DNA from: Turritopsis dohrnii
Lineage: Eukaryota > Cnidaria > Hydrozoa > Anthoathecata > Oceaniidae
Assembly (NCBI GenBank): GCA_027922465.2
Contig: BQMF02000220.1
Span: 558,001-622,000 of the forward strand
Direction of reading: 5' to 3'
Length of the DNA: 64,000 nucleotides
Shown here piece by piece: positions 34,265 through 46,300 of this stretch. The position numbers and the translations under genes are program-made. Position 1 is the stretch's first letter; each line of letters begins with the position of its first letter. Under the pieces are notes generated by a model. It saw nothing but the letters and a program-made list of their open reading frames with translations, searched no databases and was not told where the DNA came from.

Positions 34265-36499
34265 ATGCATCCATCACCGAAAGCTGTTCCTGGGGAATAT
34301 GAAAAGGTGACTAATCGAATCTTTTAACATTTTCTTGGGTTTCGTTTTATAGTTGCCATTGGAAACTGCTGATGCAATGTAAGAAATCAAAAATTATTAT
34401 ATCAATGTTATGATTATATCAACGTAATTTTAAAAGATCAATTTTTTATGTAAATCTTCTTGCTAAAATTGCAAAATAAAATCAGATTCGAACTAGAATC
34501 TTTTTTTAAATATGTTTTAGCATAAAACCTACAGACCCAGTAGGCAAAATCGTCAAAATTCACTGCGACGAAGAGCATTTTCTTTGTAATAGTGTGTGTA
34601 TTTCTATATAAATGTACTCCATCACGGTGATTTTTCCACAAATTTTCCCACTGAGGAGCAATTAACACAATTAAGAACCAGTAATTTTGCACAGGTATTT
34701 AAGCCTTGGTTATCAATTTTAAACTAACTTCTGCCTAAATTCTGTCTATGAATTTTAACTCTTTTTATAGGGAATTGTTGACAAACTGCTCGGAGAATTT
34801 GATATTTCTCGTGAGCTATTGGAAAAAATAATGCTCTCTATGAATAACGACTTCAATAATGCATTGTCAGATATTCCCAGCTATCAAAGGTCGAGCCCGA
34901 TTAAGATGTTACCTACGTATGTGCATTCCATACCAGATGGTACAGAAGAGGGTGACTTTTTTGCGCTTGACCTTGGTGGAACGAATTTTCGTGTTTTACT
35001 GGTAAAAATTCATAATCATGAAGTATCGATGAGTTCTAAAGTTTATTCTATAAGTTCGGAGTTGATGACTGGTACTGCCAAACAGCTGTTTGGTTATATT
35101 GCTGAGTGCTTGATATCTTTTGCAAAAGAAAAACTTGGTGACAATGTTCGGAAGATTACAGCTATTGGTTTTACGTTTTCCTTCCCAGTTGATCAAACTA
35201 GTTTGACTTCAGGAAATCTCATAACTTGGACGAAAGGGTTTAGTGTGGAAGGTGTGGTCGGCCATGATGTTGTTGGTTTACTGCAAGATGCGATATCCGA
35301 GCGAAAGGTTAATAAACTAGAAGTGTTTCTACTTTCGAGTAACTCAACTGTTCAATATTACATGGAGTTTCTTTTTTCATATAGGAAATCGAAGTTGAAA
35401 AAATTGCATTGCTAAATGACACAACTGGCGTGATGATGTCATGTGCTTTTGACGACAAAGATGTAATGATTGGTTTAATTTTGGGTACTGGAACGAATGC
35501 CTGTTATATGGAGAAACTATCATCTGTGGAGAAATGGAAACACGACAGAGATGGGTTGGATGGTGTTATCATCAACACAGAGTGGGGAGCTTTTGGTGAC
35601 GCGAACGAGTTATATGAAGTGCTGACAGAATATGATTTCTTTGTCGATGAGAATTCGTTGAACCCTCGTAAACAACGGTATGTTTGTATGCACTTAAGTT
35701 TTCTCTTCGTTTTGTTTTGGGAAGGTTTTTATCCTTTTGTTAATTTCCAGATTTGAAAAGATGATATCTGGTATGTATCTTGGAGAAATTGTCCGACACT
35801 GTTTGTTGCATTTAATCAAAAAATTTGTTCTATTTCGTGGAGTTTTGACAGAACAAATCCATCAAATGAATAGTTTGCCCACTATGTACGTCTCCGACAT
35901 TTGCAGGTAAGGTTTTGGTTCTGCAAAATCGTATAGTCTAGAAATGGAATAAGTGTATGAAAACAATATATTCATATAGTTACATTTTTTTGTAATGTTC
36001 TAGTGGGGAAGCGAAAAAGGTTGTGAAAATTCTTACAGAACTTGGATATGAACAAGCTACGTTATTTGAATGCGGAATTGTTCAAGATGTATGCAACGCA
36101 GTGTCCATAAGAGCTGCTAGGTTGGCAGCTGCAGGCTTAACAACAATCATCAGGGTTCGTCTGCTTTTTCCTTGTTGTAAAATTAATGCGAAGGAGTGCA
36201 TTTCTATAGAAAGATACACATTTGAATAAAAACGCTCTCCATCGCAGTGACTTTTTGAAGATTTTGTCCACTGGATGTTTAAATGTTGGTTTCAATGTTG
36301 GTTGTTATTTTAGAGGTTGAATAAAAACTTCCTCACTGTGGCGGTTGACGGCAGTTTGTTCAAAAAGCATCCTACCTTCAAGCGGTATATGCAAATGGCT
36401 TTACAAGAGTTCTTGCCGACTACAGAAGTTCGACTGAGGCTTGCAGAAGATGGTTCTGGTCGTGGAGCAGCTTTAGTTGCTGCTGTGGCAACCAAATAA
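34265..36499 (+). CDS. Hexokinase, single-domain (50-kDa type)
   Basis: Complete gene, 454 codons. Exons: 34265-34306, 34771-35307, 35385-35677, 35751-35906, 36004-36154, 36314-36499; the fifth donor (AGG then GTTCGT) is weak but phase-consistent. The enzyme phosphorylates glucose at C6 with ATP in the cytosol, the first step of glycolysis. Motifs in order: phosphate-1 loop ALDLGGTNFRVLL, sugar-binding GFTFSFPVDQTSLTSG and LITWTKGF, LLNDTTGVMMSCA with the catalytic Asp, phosphate-2 loop LILGTGTNACYME, INTEWGAFGD glucose contact, VAVDGSLFKKHP, and GSGRGAALVAAVA near the C-terminus. One hexokinase unit, not the fused 100-kDa vertebrate form. Starts 498 bp after the PUF60 stop on the same strand, with an acceptor-like TTTTGTATAG 13-14 bases before the ATG. 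Confidence 0.96.
34515..34660 (-). repeat. Dispersed repeat R3, copy 1 (hexokinase intron 1)
   Basis: Reverse complement matches 45765-45905: GTGATGGAGTACATTTATAT, AGAAATACACACACTATTAC-type block, GAAAATGCTCTTCGTCGCAG and the CCTACTGGGTCTG end. A partial relative lies at 36185-36275. Non-coding, family unknown. Confidence 0.6.
36185..36275 (+). repeat. Dispersed repeat R3, partial copy (hexokinase intron 5)
   Basis: Contains GCGAAGGAGTGCATTTCTAT, AAACGCTCTCCATCGCAGTG and TTTTGTCCACTGG, in the same order as 45765-45905. Confidence 0.5.
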
Positions 36500-37635
36500 C
36501 AGCCGATAAACTATCACCCGTGGCAACCAAATAACCTCCGTAAACGAACATTTTGTAATTACGTGATTTTCTAAATTAACACAATGCATTTTATTAGAAT
36601 AATGGAATTTTTGCATGTTATTATATTTATTTTGACCTTGGGTTTACAGTTTCAGGACTGTTGTCGCCGATTGTCGTTTACTACAAATTAACTTTAATAT
36701 CATCTCATTATCCCATAACCACAAATCATGTGTGTAATCAATCCTATTAAGAAACCAGCGCGTTAGAGTTTTCAACTTTTCCGTCAGCAAAATTCTAAAT
36801 CTTATTTAAGAGTAAAAAAGTACAAGGATTTTTTTCTCAATTAATTAGAATCCTCTTTTTACGCTTTCAGACACTTTTATCTTTTTTACAGATTTGTACT
36901 CACGTATTCCATTTAATGGGGTTACCACTTATTAAATTTGAAAATTCAAAGAAATTTGAATAAGTAATTAATTCCCATTTGAATTTTATTGCACGATTTA
37001 AAAATGGAAAACAAGCTATCTTAACAATTATAATCGAATTGTTAGTAAAACTGAAATATATTCAGCTGCAAGGGTATGTTAGTTTGAGGTAATTGTTTGG
37101 TGTCAAGTATTTTCTTTTCTTATTCCTCTACCCCGTTTTCCGTATTCTTTGTTTGTGTATAGCTTTGTACAAACAACCTTACACGAAACAAAACAAACAG
37201 TTCTTACGTCATCATGCATGGTGAGGTAAACAATAGTTTGGATTTTTTTTTGACAAAATTTTGAAGTTTTCTGTTGCATAAGTCTTAAAAAAACTGTATA
37301 TATATATATTTGGAGAGGCTGAAATTGTACAATAAAGACGAACGAAATCACCAAATTGTTCCTTTTCTTCGTTTGACTTTTCCCCTTCATTTTCTTGGTG
37401 AGGATCAAGTGGAAGGAGGCAAAAAACCGGGATCATTGATCACGTGTTCAGGAAAAACATGGAAGGGGTCTGGGGTCTGGGTTTTTGTTATTTCTTTTGT
37501 AGATTTCACAGACCATACTTCATTCATGTCTGCATCGTTATGATCTCGTTTCATTAGTTTTGTTTGGAACATTTTGTTGATAGGACATTTGTATTTTTTT
37601 ATTTGTTAGCAGTCTGCGATTTAACATTACTCGCT
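36500..37635. other. Intergenic region between hexokinase and PPIP5K
   Basis: No gene recognised. It should hold the hexokinase 3' UTR and the PPIP5K 5' UTR. A long pyrimidine tract with acceptor TTATTTGTTAGCAG ends 25 bases before the PPIP5K ATG, so a non-coding 5' exon or a trans-splice site may lie here. Confidence 0.4.
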
Positions 37636-40344
37636 ATGGACGAAGATGGCCTGCCCGTGATAACAGTTGGAATTTGTGCAATGAGCAAAAAAGTAAAACT
37701 CCTTCCTCTCTTTCCTGTTTCACATGAGCTATTACAACTTTATGTTCCGGTTCATCAATTCAACTTCACCAAGCGCTAATATCGAGTGTTTTTGCTTTAG
37801 ACATCTTCCCGTCCGATGTTGCAAATTCTTCAGAGGTTGCAGCGGTTTGAACTGCTGAAGTTTATCGTGTTTCCTGATGACGTCATTTTGAATCAACCTG
37901 TACAAAGTTGGCCAGCTGTTGATTGTCTTATTGCTTTCTACTCCACTGGATTTCCTCTTCAAAAAGCTATCGATTATGTGCTCTTAAGACAACCGTTTTT
38001 ATTGAATGATCTTGAAATTCAATCATGCCTTCACGATAGGTACGTTGCCTCTATGTAGCTGCTAATTCGCCGTTCCCCCTTCTACTATACACGCTTTTTT
38101 TTTATTAGAACAATTTTATAAGAACACGAGCCTCAGATTTGGCCACAAAATAAGAACAAAATAAGAACAACCTGAGGCTCAAATCATTGTTCCAAAAATT
38201 AAGAACAGTGTGACCCTCAATTTTCTTGTAAAATAAGAACAATTCATGATGTGAATTCTCTCACTGGTAAATGGTACAGAAGTTTTGTTATTTGTTCACC
38301 TTCAATAAATGTGCGAATGAGTTATTGCCAAACAGCAACCATGCTTTTTATCAGTTGCTTTAAAAAAGATTTATTTTTGTTTTACTGGAAGTTCCATAAA
38401 TAAGAACAAAATGAGGCTGCAATTTGAAACTGTGTTCTTGAAGCTAAGATCAAAATAAGAACAATTCAGGCTGAAAAAGGCTAAAAAAAATAAGAGCAGC
38501 CAGCCTCAGGTCAGATTTTACTGGTTCTTATAAAAAAAAAGCTGTGTACCACAATGCAATGTTATAACTACTTGCTTAACATTACTTTAAGTACAGTCCT
38601 TAAGTAGCTGCGAGAATTTGTTTTTCTCTTTATTATTCCATTTAATGAGTTTTTTCGCATTGAATTCTGGTGGTTGTGGTAGCTACACTTTTTTTTATAA
38701 GCATTGTGTTTTTTTGAGTGAGCCTCAAATATGCTTATGATATGATATGCTTATTTTGTGTTAATCTCAAAAATCAAATAAACCATCATGTTAATTGATA
38801 ATTGATCATAAAGTGATATATTCACCTGAATATACAAAAAGAGTCAGATGTGAAAATGGATGGAAAGAAAAAATCACTCAACTCGAACAATTTTGTTGTG
38901 TTTATTATTTCAAGAAAGAAAATCTTAAAGATTTAACATATTACAGTTAACTATTGCTCTTCTTTTGGTGCATAAGTTTTGAAAACACCATACCCAGCAT
39001 CCTCTTTGTTATGAAAAACGAGGCTCACTATATGCTTAGCATATGCTTAATTTTTTGGGCAATTCTGAGGGTTCTATGCTTATAGGTTAGTTCATATTGA
39101 CTTGCCTTCAAAAAAGCTTCATCTGTTGTCATTTTTTTTACAAGTTCATTTGGACGTGTTCTACTCTGTCTTAAGATCCTTGAAAATATTGTTTCCTTGT
39201 TTTCGAGGGAATGAACTATAATATTATAACACATCTAAGTAGGACAACAAGTGAAGTTATATAAACATCATTCTAATTTGTTCTGTTGGAAGTAGCTATT
39301 TTGTATTTCTTATTTGTTATAGGCAGGAAGTCTACAAAATATTAGAGGAGAATGGTGTCGAAGTCCCTCGATATGCCGTTTTCCGTCGTGATTCCGAAAA
39401 CACGCCCGAAAATGGCTGTCGTGAAATCGATGAATCCGACGATATCATCGTTGTGAACGGCGAAGTGTTTAAGAAGCCATTCGTTGAGAAACCCGTAGAC
39501 GCTGAAAACCACGATATTTATATATACTATCCATCGGCTGCCGGCGGAGGTTGCCAGTTGCTATTTCGAAAAATCGGAAACCGAAGCAGCGTGTATTCGT
39601 CTCGAAGTATGATTCGCCGTCAGGGATCGTTTATTTACGAAGATTTTATGCATACTGACGGAACAGATGTCAAGGTATCACGAAATGTTTTGATTATCAT
39701 GCAGTCCTTAACAGTCAAACAAAAACATTCGAAAACGGAAAGAAACTGCATTTGTTACTTCCTCTGTAATAATCTGCGGGCTTTCGATACCCACACAGTA
39801 TCGCTAATTTTTAGATAGACCACGAAACTTTATCCTGGGAGGTACTTTTGAAAATTATGCTCTTATGATGACGTCATTCCTTTATGGTTATATAACTATA
39901 GAACAGTTTACCATTTATTTTTCGATCGATGTTTTTTAAATGAGTTTTTAAACTCTACCCCCGCACCACATACTGTTTTTTTTTTGTTTTATGGTTAAAC
40001 GAATCAGTATTTATGATTGACAATGATATCAATCAATCAATCAAGAATTGTAGATGCTTAGCAAAAAGGTTCTTTTATCGTTTTTAAATTGTTTTTATGA
40101 TGACAGCTATAATGAATTGTAATTACCGATGAATTTTGTTCAGTTATTGACATTTTTTTTCCGTTACATGTTTAGGTCTACACCATTGGTTCCGAGTATG
40201 CTCACGCTGAAGCACGAAAGTCGCCTGCACTAGATGGAATCGTAGATAGAGACGGTAGTGGAAAAGAAGTACGATATCCCGTCATCCTTAGCGGTCACGA
40301 AAAACTTATCGCCAACAAAGTAGCTAAAGCATTCAAGGTGGAAT

Positions 40345-40375
<31 letters not shown>

Positions 40376-43300
40376 TTACTCACTAAGCGCTTTTTTGACC
40401 GGTTTTCCCGTTCCTTTTGATTTTGATTTCTCTGAATTATCAATAGTTCCAAGTCATCATATCTAGCGACATATGTAGTTTTTGAAACTCAGCTGTGATG
40501 TAAACAAGTACTTAATCAGCCGGTTAATTGCGTTAAGATACAGGAAAGCATTTGTGATCTTTGAAGTATTTTAGATGACCTATCAAGATTGAAGTTAATC
40601 TAATTTGTGTTCTTAACAACATTTGATTGACCGTAACCGCGTCTAAAATACATTTTAAACGGACATTACAGCTTTGAATTACCTATATAAAAGCATGCTG
40701 ATAACTTTTATGAGAACACAGTTGTTATAGTGATCATATAGCTAGTGATCATTTCATGTTTTTCTTGCTTGTGTTTAAAGGTTGTTGTTTTTAAAGGTTG
40801 TTGTGTTTAAAGGTTGTTGTTTTAAAAGGTTGTTGTTTTTGCAGCAAACAGTTTGTGGGTTTGATTTGCTTCGTGCAGGTGGTCAGTCACTAGTCTGCGA
40901 TGTAAACGGATTCAGTTTCGTGAAGACGTCACAGAAATATTACGACGATTGTTCGCAGCTACTAGCAGATATTATCCTAAAGAATTTGGCTCCACAATTT
41001 TGGCAACCTCCCGCATCACCTGCTTCACCGGTCGAAGAACAGAAACCGTTTTACGAACCGGATTTAGACATGGAATTAAGATGTGTGGTGGGGATTATGC
41101 GCCACGGTGATCGTACGCCCAAACAGAAAATGAAGATGGTGGTTCATCACAGATTGTAAGAAACTCTTAGTATTCCTCTTCTTTTTTGTTGGATGCAGTT
41201 GAAGTAGAAGGCCTTATGAAGAATTAAGTTTGCCAAGATAGACCAACCTCGAACCCAGGGTAAATAATGAGGTCTATTCTCAAGGAAACTTAAAACTTTA
41301 GGTCTTTGTTTTGGCATGGATCTTAACATCTATGCCAAACCTAAAGGAAACTTTTCTATAGTTTTATTATGGTGATTATAGCGATACCTTTAGTGCATAA
41401 AATTTCGCTTGGATTTAATTTCACGGTTAAGCCCTTCCTGGAAAATTTTGCGTGAATTTAATTTCGCGGACAAGCGAAAAAAAGTAATTATGAAAAAAAT
41501 CAAATTTTAACCATAACTTGGAGATGCTCTACTTTATCTTCTCAAAACAACAATTTATGTAATATTTAACATTAACTTATGAAAATCAACTTCATTAGTT
41601 AATCCTAGTCTTCTTTACATCAAGCCAAAAGATGAAGAAATCCTAGACACGTTTTTATTGGAGCAGAAATCGGTCTTGAAATCGACAACAAACGTTGCTA
41701 TAAATGGGGGAAGTATCAACAAAACGAAGAGAAAAAGCGAGAAATCCGCTAATACACCTTTCCCGAATTTCTGTTTAAATGCCGAGTTAATGCTTAGTTA
41801 TCAAGTTTCGCCTCGTTTCTATGTTTTTCATTGTTTTTCTAATTGCATAATGTTTTCAGTAAGTAATAGTTACTCGTTCTTTCAGTTCCCCAGTGGAATA
41901 ATTAGAAGTAATTAAGAGTTTGAAAAAGAGGCGAAACTTAGAGGCTAGGTTATAACACGGTGTTTAAACAGAAATTCGGGAAAGGTCTATTAGAAAATTT
42001 TTCACACATTTAAGAAACGTGAACGTCATTGATTAAAAATTGTTTTTTAGTCTTCATCATGCTTATCGTGTAAACAGAGAAAAAATATTTGAAAACCGCG
42101 AAATTTAATCCACGCGAAATTTAATCCACTTAAGGTAATTAAAGATTGCATTATTAGGAATAGTAGCAAGACCTCCAACGCAGAATGTCCTTAAACAATC
42201 TGCTTAATTGTTCAGGGAAAATAATATGACTAATAAGTAAGGCAAACAAGTAAGGCAAGTGATGTGATAGGATTGATCATAATTAAGTTAAACTTTTATG
42301 ATTTCCGCTTCCTGTCTTAGGATTTATGTTAGTGTACTAACGCCTCACTCGTGTTTATACGCACACTTATTGCGCCCTTTCGCGATTAATATTGTTTAAC
42401 GGTTGTTCAGGTTTTTCGACTTATATCAAAAATATGATGGGGACACAGAAGGCTGTCTGAAGCTGAAGAAACCTAAACATCTAGGAGAGGTGTTGAACGT
42501 GGTCAGAAAACTAATCGATGGTTATCACGTGGATGACGCTTTGCAACCCATTTACGAAGATTACAATAAACTGGTGCAGATGAAAAATGTGCTTGAAATG
42601 TTAGCAAATTTCTACTTTTCTATTTCAATAATGTTTGTTTGTGATACTGTATTAAATTGCGCCATTAGCGCCCATTTCTACTATGGTTCCGCAATCAGTT
42701 ACTATCAGTTTTCATAAAAGTTCTCAAAGTATTGTGATTGGCTTCATAAGGTATGGTCACTTTGATGGAATAAATCGGAAAGTACAGATCAAGTCGATGA
42801 ATGATAAGCGAAATCATGCTAAGCTGAGCGGTCGAAACGAACTGGAAAGAAGAACTGATTCTACTCCGAGTTTGCTTGTTATTGTCAAGTGGGGAGGGGA
42901 GCTAACACCCATGGGGAAGAACCAAGCCGAATGCCTGGGAAGAGCTTTTCGACGTGTTTATCAAGCTGGCGAGGGTAAATTGGAAATGTCTTTTTGTTTG
43001 AATTATGGGCATAAGCTCTAGTGGAAAGATTGTGGAAATCATCTTGATAAAGCGGACGAAGAAAGATTTCCGTTGTTGAGACTGGTTACAATTATGATTA
43101 AGTTGAAACATAAAAAATGTTTTAATGCAGATGTCTTAATAACTTGAAAGGAAGGTCTAATACGTCAGCTGGGTATCCAACCAGATCTGTTCCTTGCTGG
43201 ACAGTAGTGCTAAGTATTACATCACTGGCTCCACTACTTCAAGTGTTGACTAATCTGAAAGTTAACAAAACTAATCTGAACTTAATTAATTAATTATTCT

Positions 43301-46300
43301 ACATTATCTATTAATTATAAACGCTGTATGTTCTTAACGCGTTTAAATGAATGAATTAATGATTGTTTGTGGCGACGAAAGAATCGGACACGTTTACTCT
43401 TTGACATTAGAAGTGTGACTCAGAAGCTTTCTATATACTTTGTTTAAAACCAAAAGGAATTATAAAATCTGAATTTAAAAGACATTTCGACGTTTAGTCG
43501 TCATCGGTAATAAGACAATACCCCGCCCCCACCCCTGATTAATGCTGCTCAGTAATTTTTCCCGGATAATTGTCTCGGCAATTGGCTTCAATCAGGGATA
43601 TGTCCCTCGCACATCCCTGCTTCAATATAGGGTTAGCATTAGGGTTGAGGCTTCAATTGTTTGACATGTAATGCCTCTGAAATTTTTCTTTTATATTTTG
43701 CGTTGTGATAAATGCGAATTTCAGTCTTTTCCCGCAAGTTCAATAACTCCCTCCTGCAGACGACTCTCTCACTCTCTCTATTTGTTTTTTTATATTTGCT
43801 TTGTATTTTTTCATAGGAAAGTACGGTCGTGTACCCGGCTGCGGTCTTCTTCGTTTACATAGTACGTATCGGCATGACTTAAAAATCTTCGCAGCAGATG
43901 AAGGGCGTGTACAGATGACTGCAGCTGCTTTCGCTAAGGTCAGTTGTTATTTACGCCCTGGTTTTTATGAAGATGAGTTACAAGCGAACTGTGATTTGTT
44001 ACTGATATAATCTATCAGGGCGTATGTAATAATTTTCGTATGTAATGCCTGAATTATGTGTCGTTCTTTCTTAATTCTGCTTAGTATAAACTGAGCTTTT
44101 TCTTTATCGCAGTAGTAGTGAAAGCGAGTACTGTATTAAAACACAAACAGACACAGCCTTCTCCTCACCTTCTTCCTCTTCCTTTCCCTTCTCCTCCCGT
44201 TCTACGCCATATATTTCTTATTCCATTTGACTTTTTTCCGTTTTTCCGATTCTCTAATGTGTTGACGATTATTTCACCCTCCTCCATAGGGTTTGTTAGC
44301 TTTAGAAGGCGAATTAACACCTGTTCTAGTGAGTCTGGTGAAGAGTGATAAATACGTGACAACCATGTTAGATACTGCAAGCGAAGTGAACGGAAATATG
44401 ATGAGGTTTCTTCTTTGAGTCTTTTCCATTTCCTGACACTTTTTCTGCTTGTGGTGTGCAAACTTTTTTTATTGAATGTTTAGAGTGAAATCACGGTTAC
44501 ACAATTTCTTGCATTCGAAAGCTGATTTTACGAAGGAAGATATTCAGGCAGTAAGTTATCTAGTCTGCTTTTGTAATAGACCCTCGCATAAATGAGATCA
44601 TTTTTCCTTGATTGTGCCATTTCTCTTTGTAGATGACGTAATTAATGACGTCATTAATATTGATGTGATTTATGGAAAGGTCTATTCAACGCAGGACATT
44701 GATTGAGAAGTACTTTCTGAGTACCGTATTCTCTCTAATAATACGGTATATTCTATTGGCTGATGTGCTTTCTGAGTGTATTCTATTGGCTGATTTGGAC
44801 TACACTTTATGCTGATGTCACTATGAGAATGTTTTCTTTAGCTAGCTTCAGACAACAACTCCTCAATCGCTAGGGCAATGACCACAGTTCGTAACCCACT
44901 GACAGCTTGTGGAGAGGTCTACCTGTTGATTGTGCAGCTCACAAAACAGATCAACGAGATGTGCGCACAGGAAAAGGATTTCGTGCTATATCATCAAGAA
45001 AGCATCGAACTTATGAAACACAGATGGGAGAAGTTGAAAAAAGACTTCAAGAATGGAGTTGAATTTGATATCAGTTTGATACCAGATATATATGATTGTG
45101 CCAAATATGATTATCTCCATAATAGGTAAAACTTATCTCCATAATAGATAGATCTCTTCATGTGCGTTTTCTTCTCCCATTATACTACATATGATAAGGT
45201 ATGGTATTTTGAGGTTTCTTAACCGTATAAGCTTTTACACCAAAAGTAAATCCATCATCTCAACCGCACTGTTTCCTACATTCTTATCGAACTTATTTTT
45301 TGGATTTATAGCCGTCTCGGTTTGACTGGAATGCGAGAATTATACATACGGTCAAAAGCATTAGCGGATATTGTTATTCCCCAAGTAGGTTTAACATTTT
45401 AACAACCTTTCTCGATTAATCAAACTGTTATGTCTGTCCATTTGGGATTGACAAAACCCATCAATCAAGTCAAACAAAGACAACAATTTTTCTTAGGAAT
45501 ATGGTATTACGGGAAAGGAAAAATTAAAAATCTCAAAGGAGTTATGTGGAAACCTGATGAAGAAAATTCGTGCGGATTTGCAATACAACGTCAATCAGCT
45601 GAACAATCAAAATGAATGTGTGCATCGACTCGACCCAAGGTATCAGCAGGGAATTTCTAAACAAAACAACTGTCGTGGTGTTTCTTCTATGAGAAGGTTA
45701 TCTCGCGATAACTCGGACCTTCAATGGACCAATGAACATCGAGTAAGCGAGTGGGAAAATATCAATTCTCAGTCAGCACATTTGTTAAAAAATGGCTGTG
45801 AAGGAGTGCACTTCTTTAGAAATCTACACACAATTTCAATGAAAATGCTCTTCCTCGTAGTGAAATAAATATTTTGACGATTTTGCTTACTGGGTTCAGG
45901 ATTACTCAAAGATTGAGTTAACGAAGGTTCGAGTTATCTCAGACTCTACTGTAATACAATAACTGCATTATGATTGGTTGTCATGGAAGCAAACATTTTT
46001 TCTTGTTTTCAGTGAATCCTATGGAGTTGAAAATCCGCACCAACACGTTCGCACTCGTTTATATTTCACCAGTGAAAGTCATGTGCATTCCATCATGAAT
46101 TCATTGAAACATGGAATGTTATCAAAGGTACATTTTAAGGCCGATTTCCATTCAGCAAAATATCCGCGCGGACGTAGGTAATCCACGCTGAGTGACGTAG
46201 AACGCATGCGCATGGGCTAATTCATAAGCGTAGATATGTCCGCTCAGCGATCAAAAATAAAGTTAAAAAATTTTGACTTTTTTTTAAGCCCGCCGACGTC

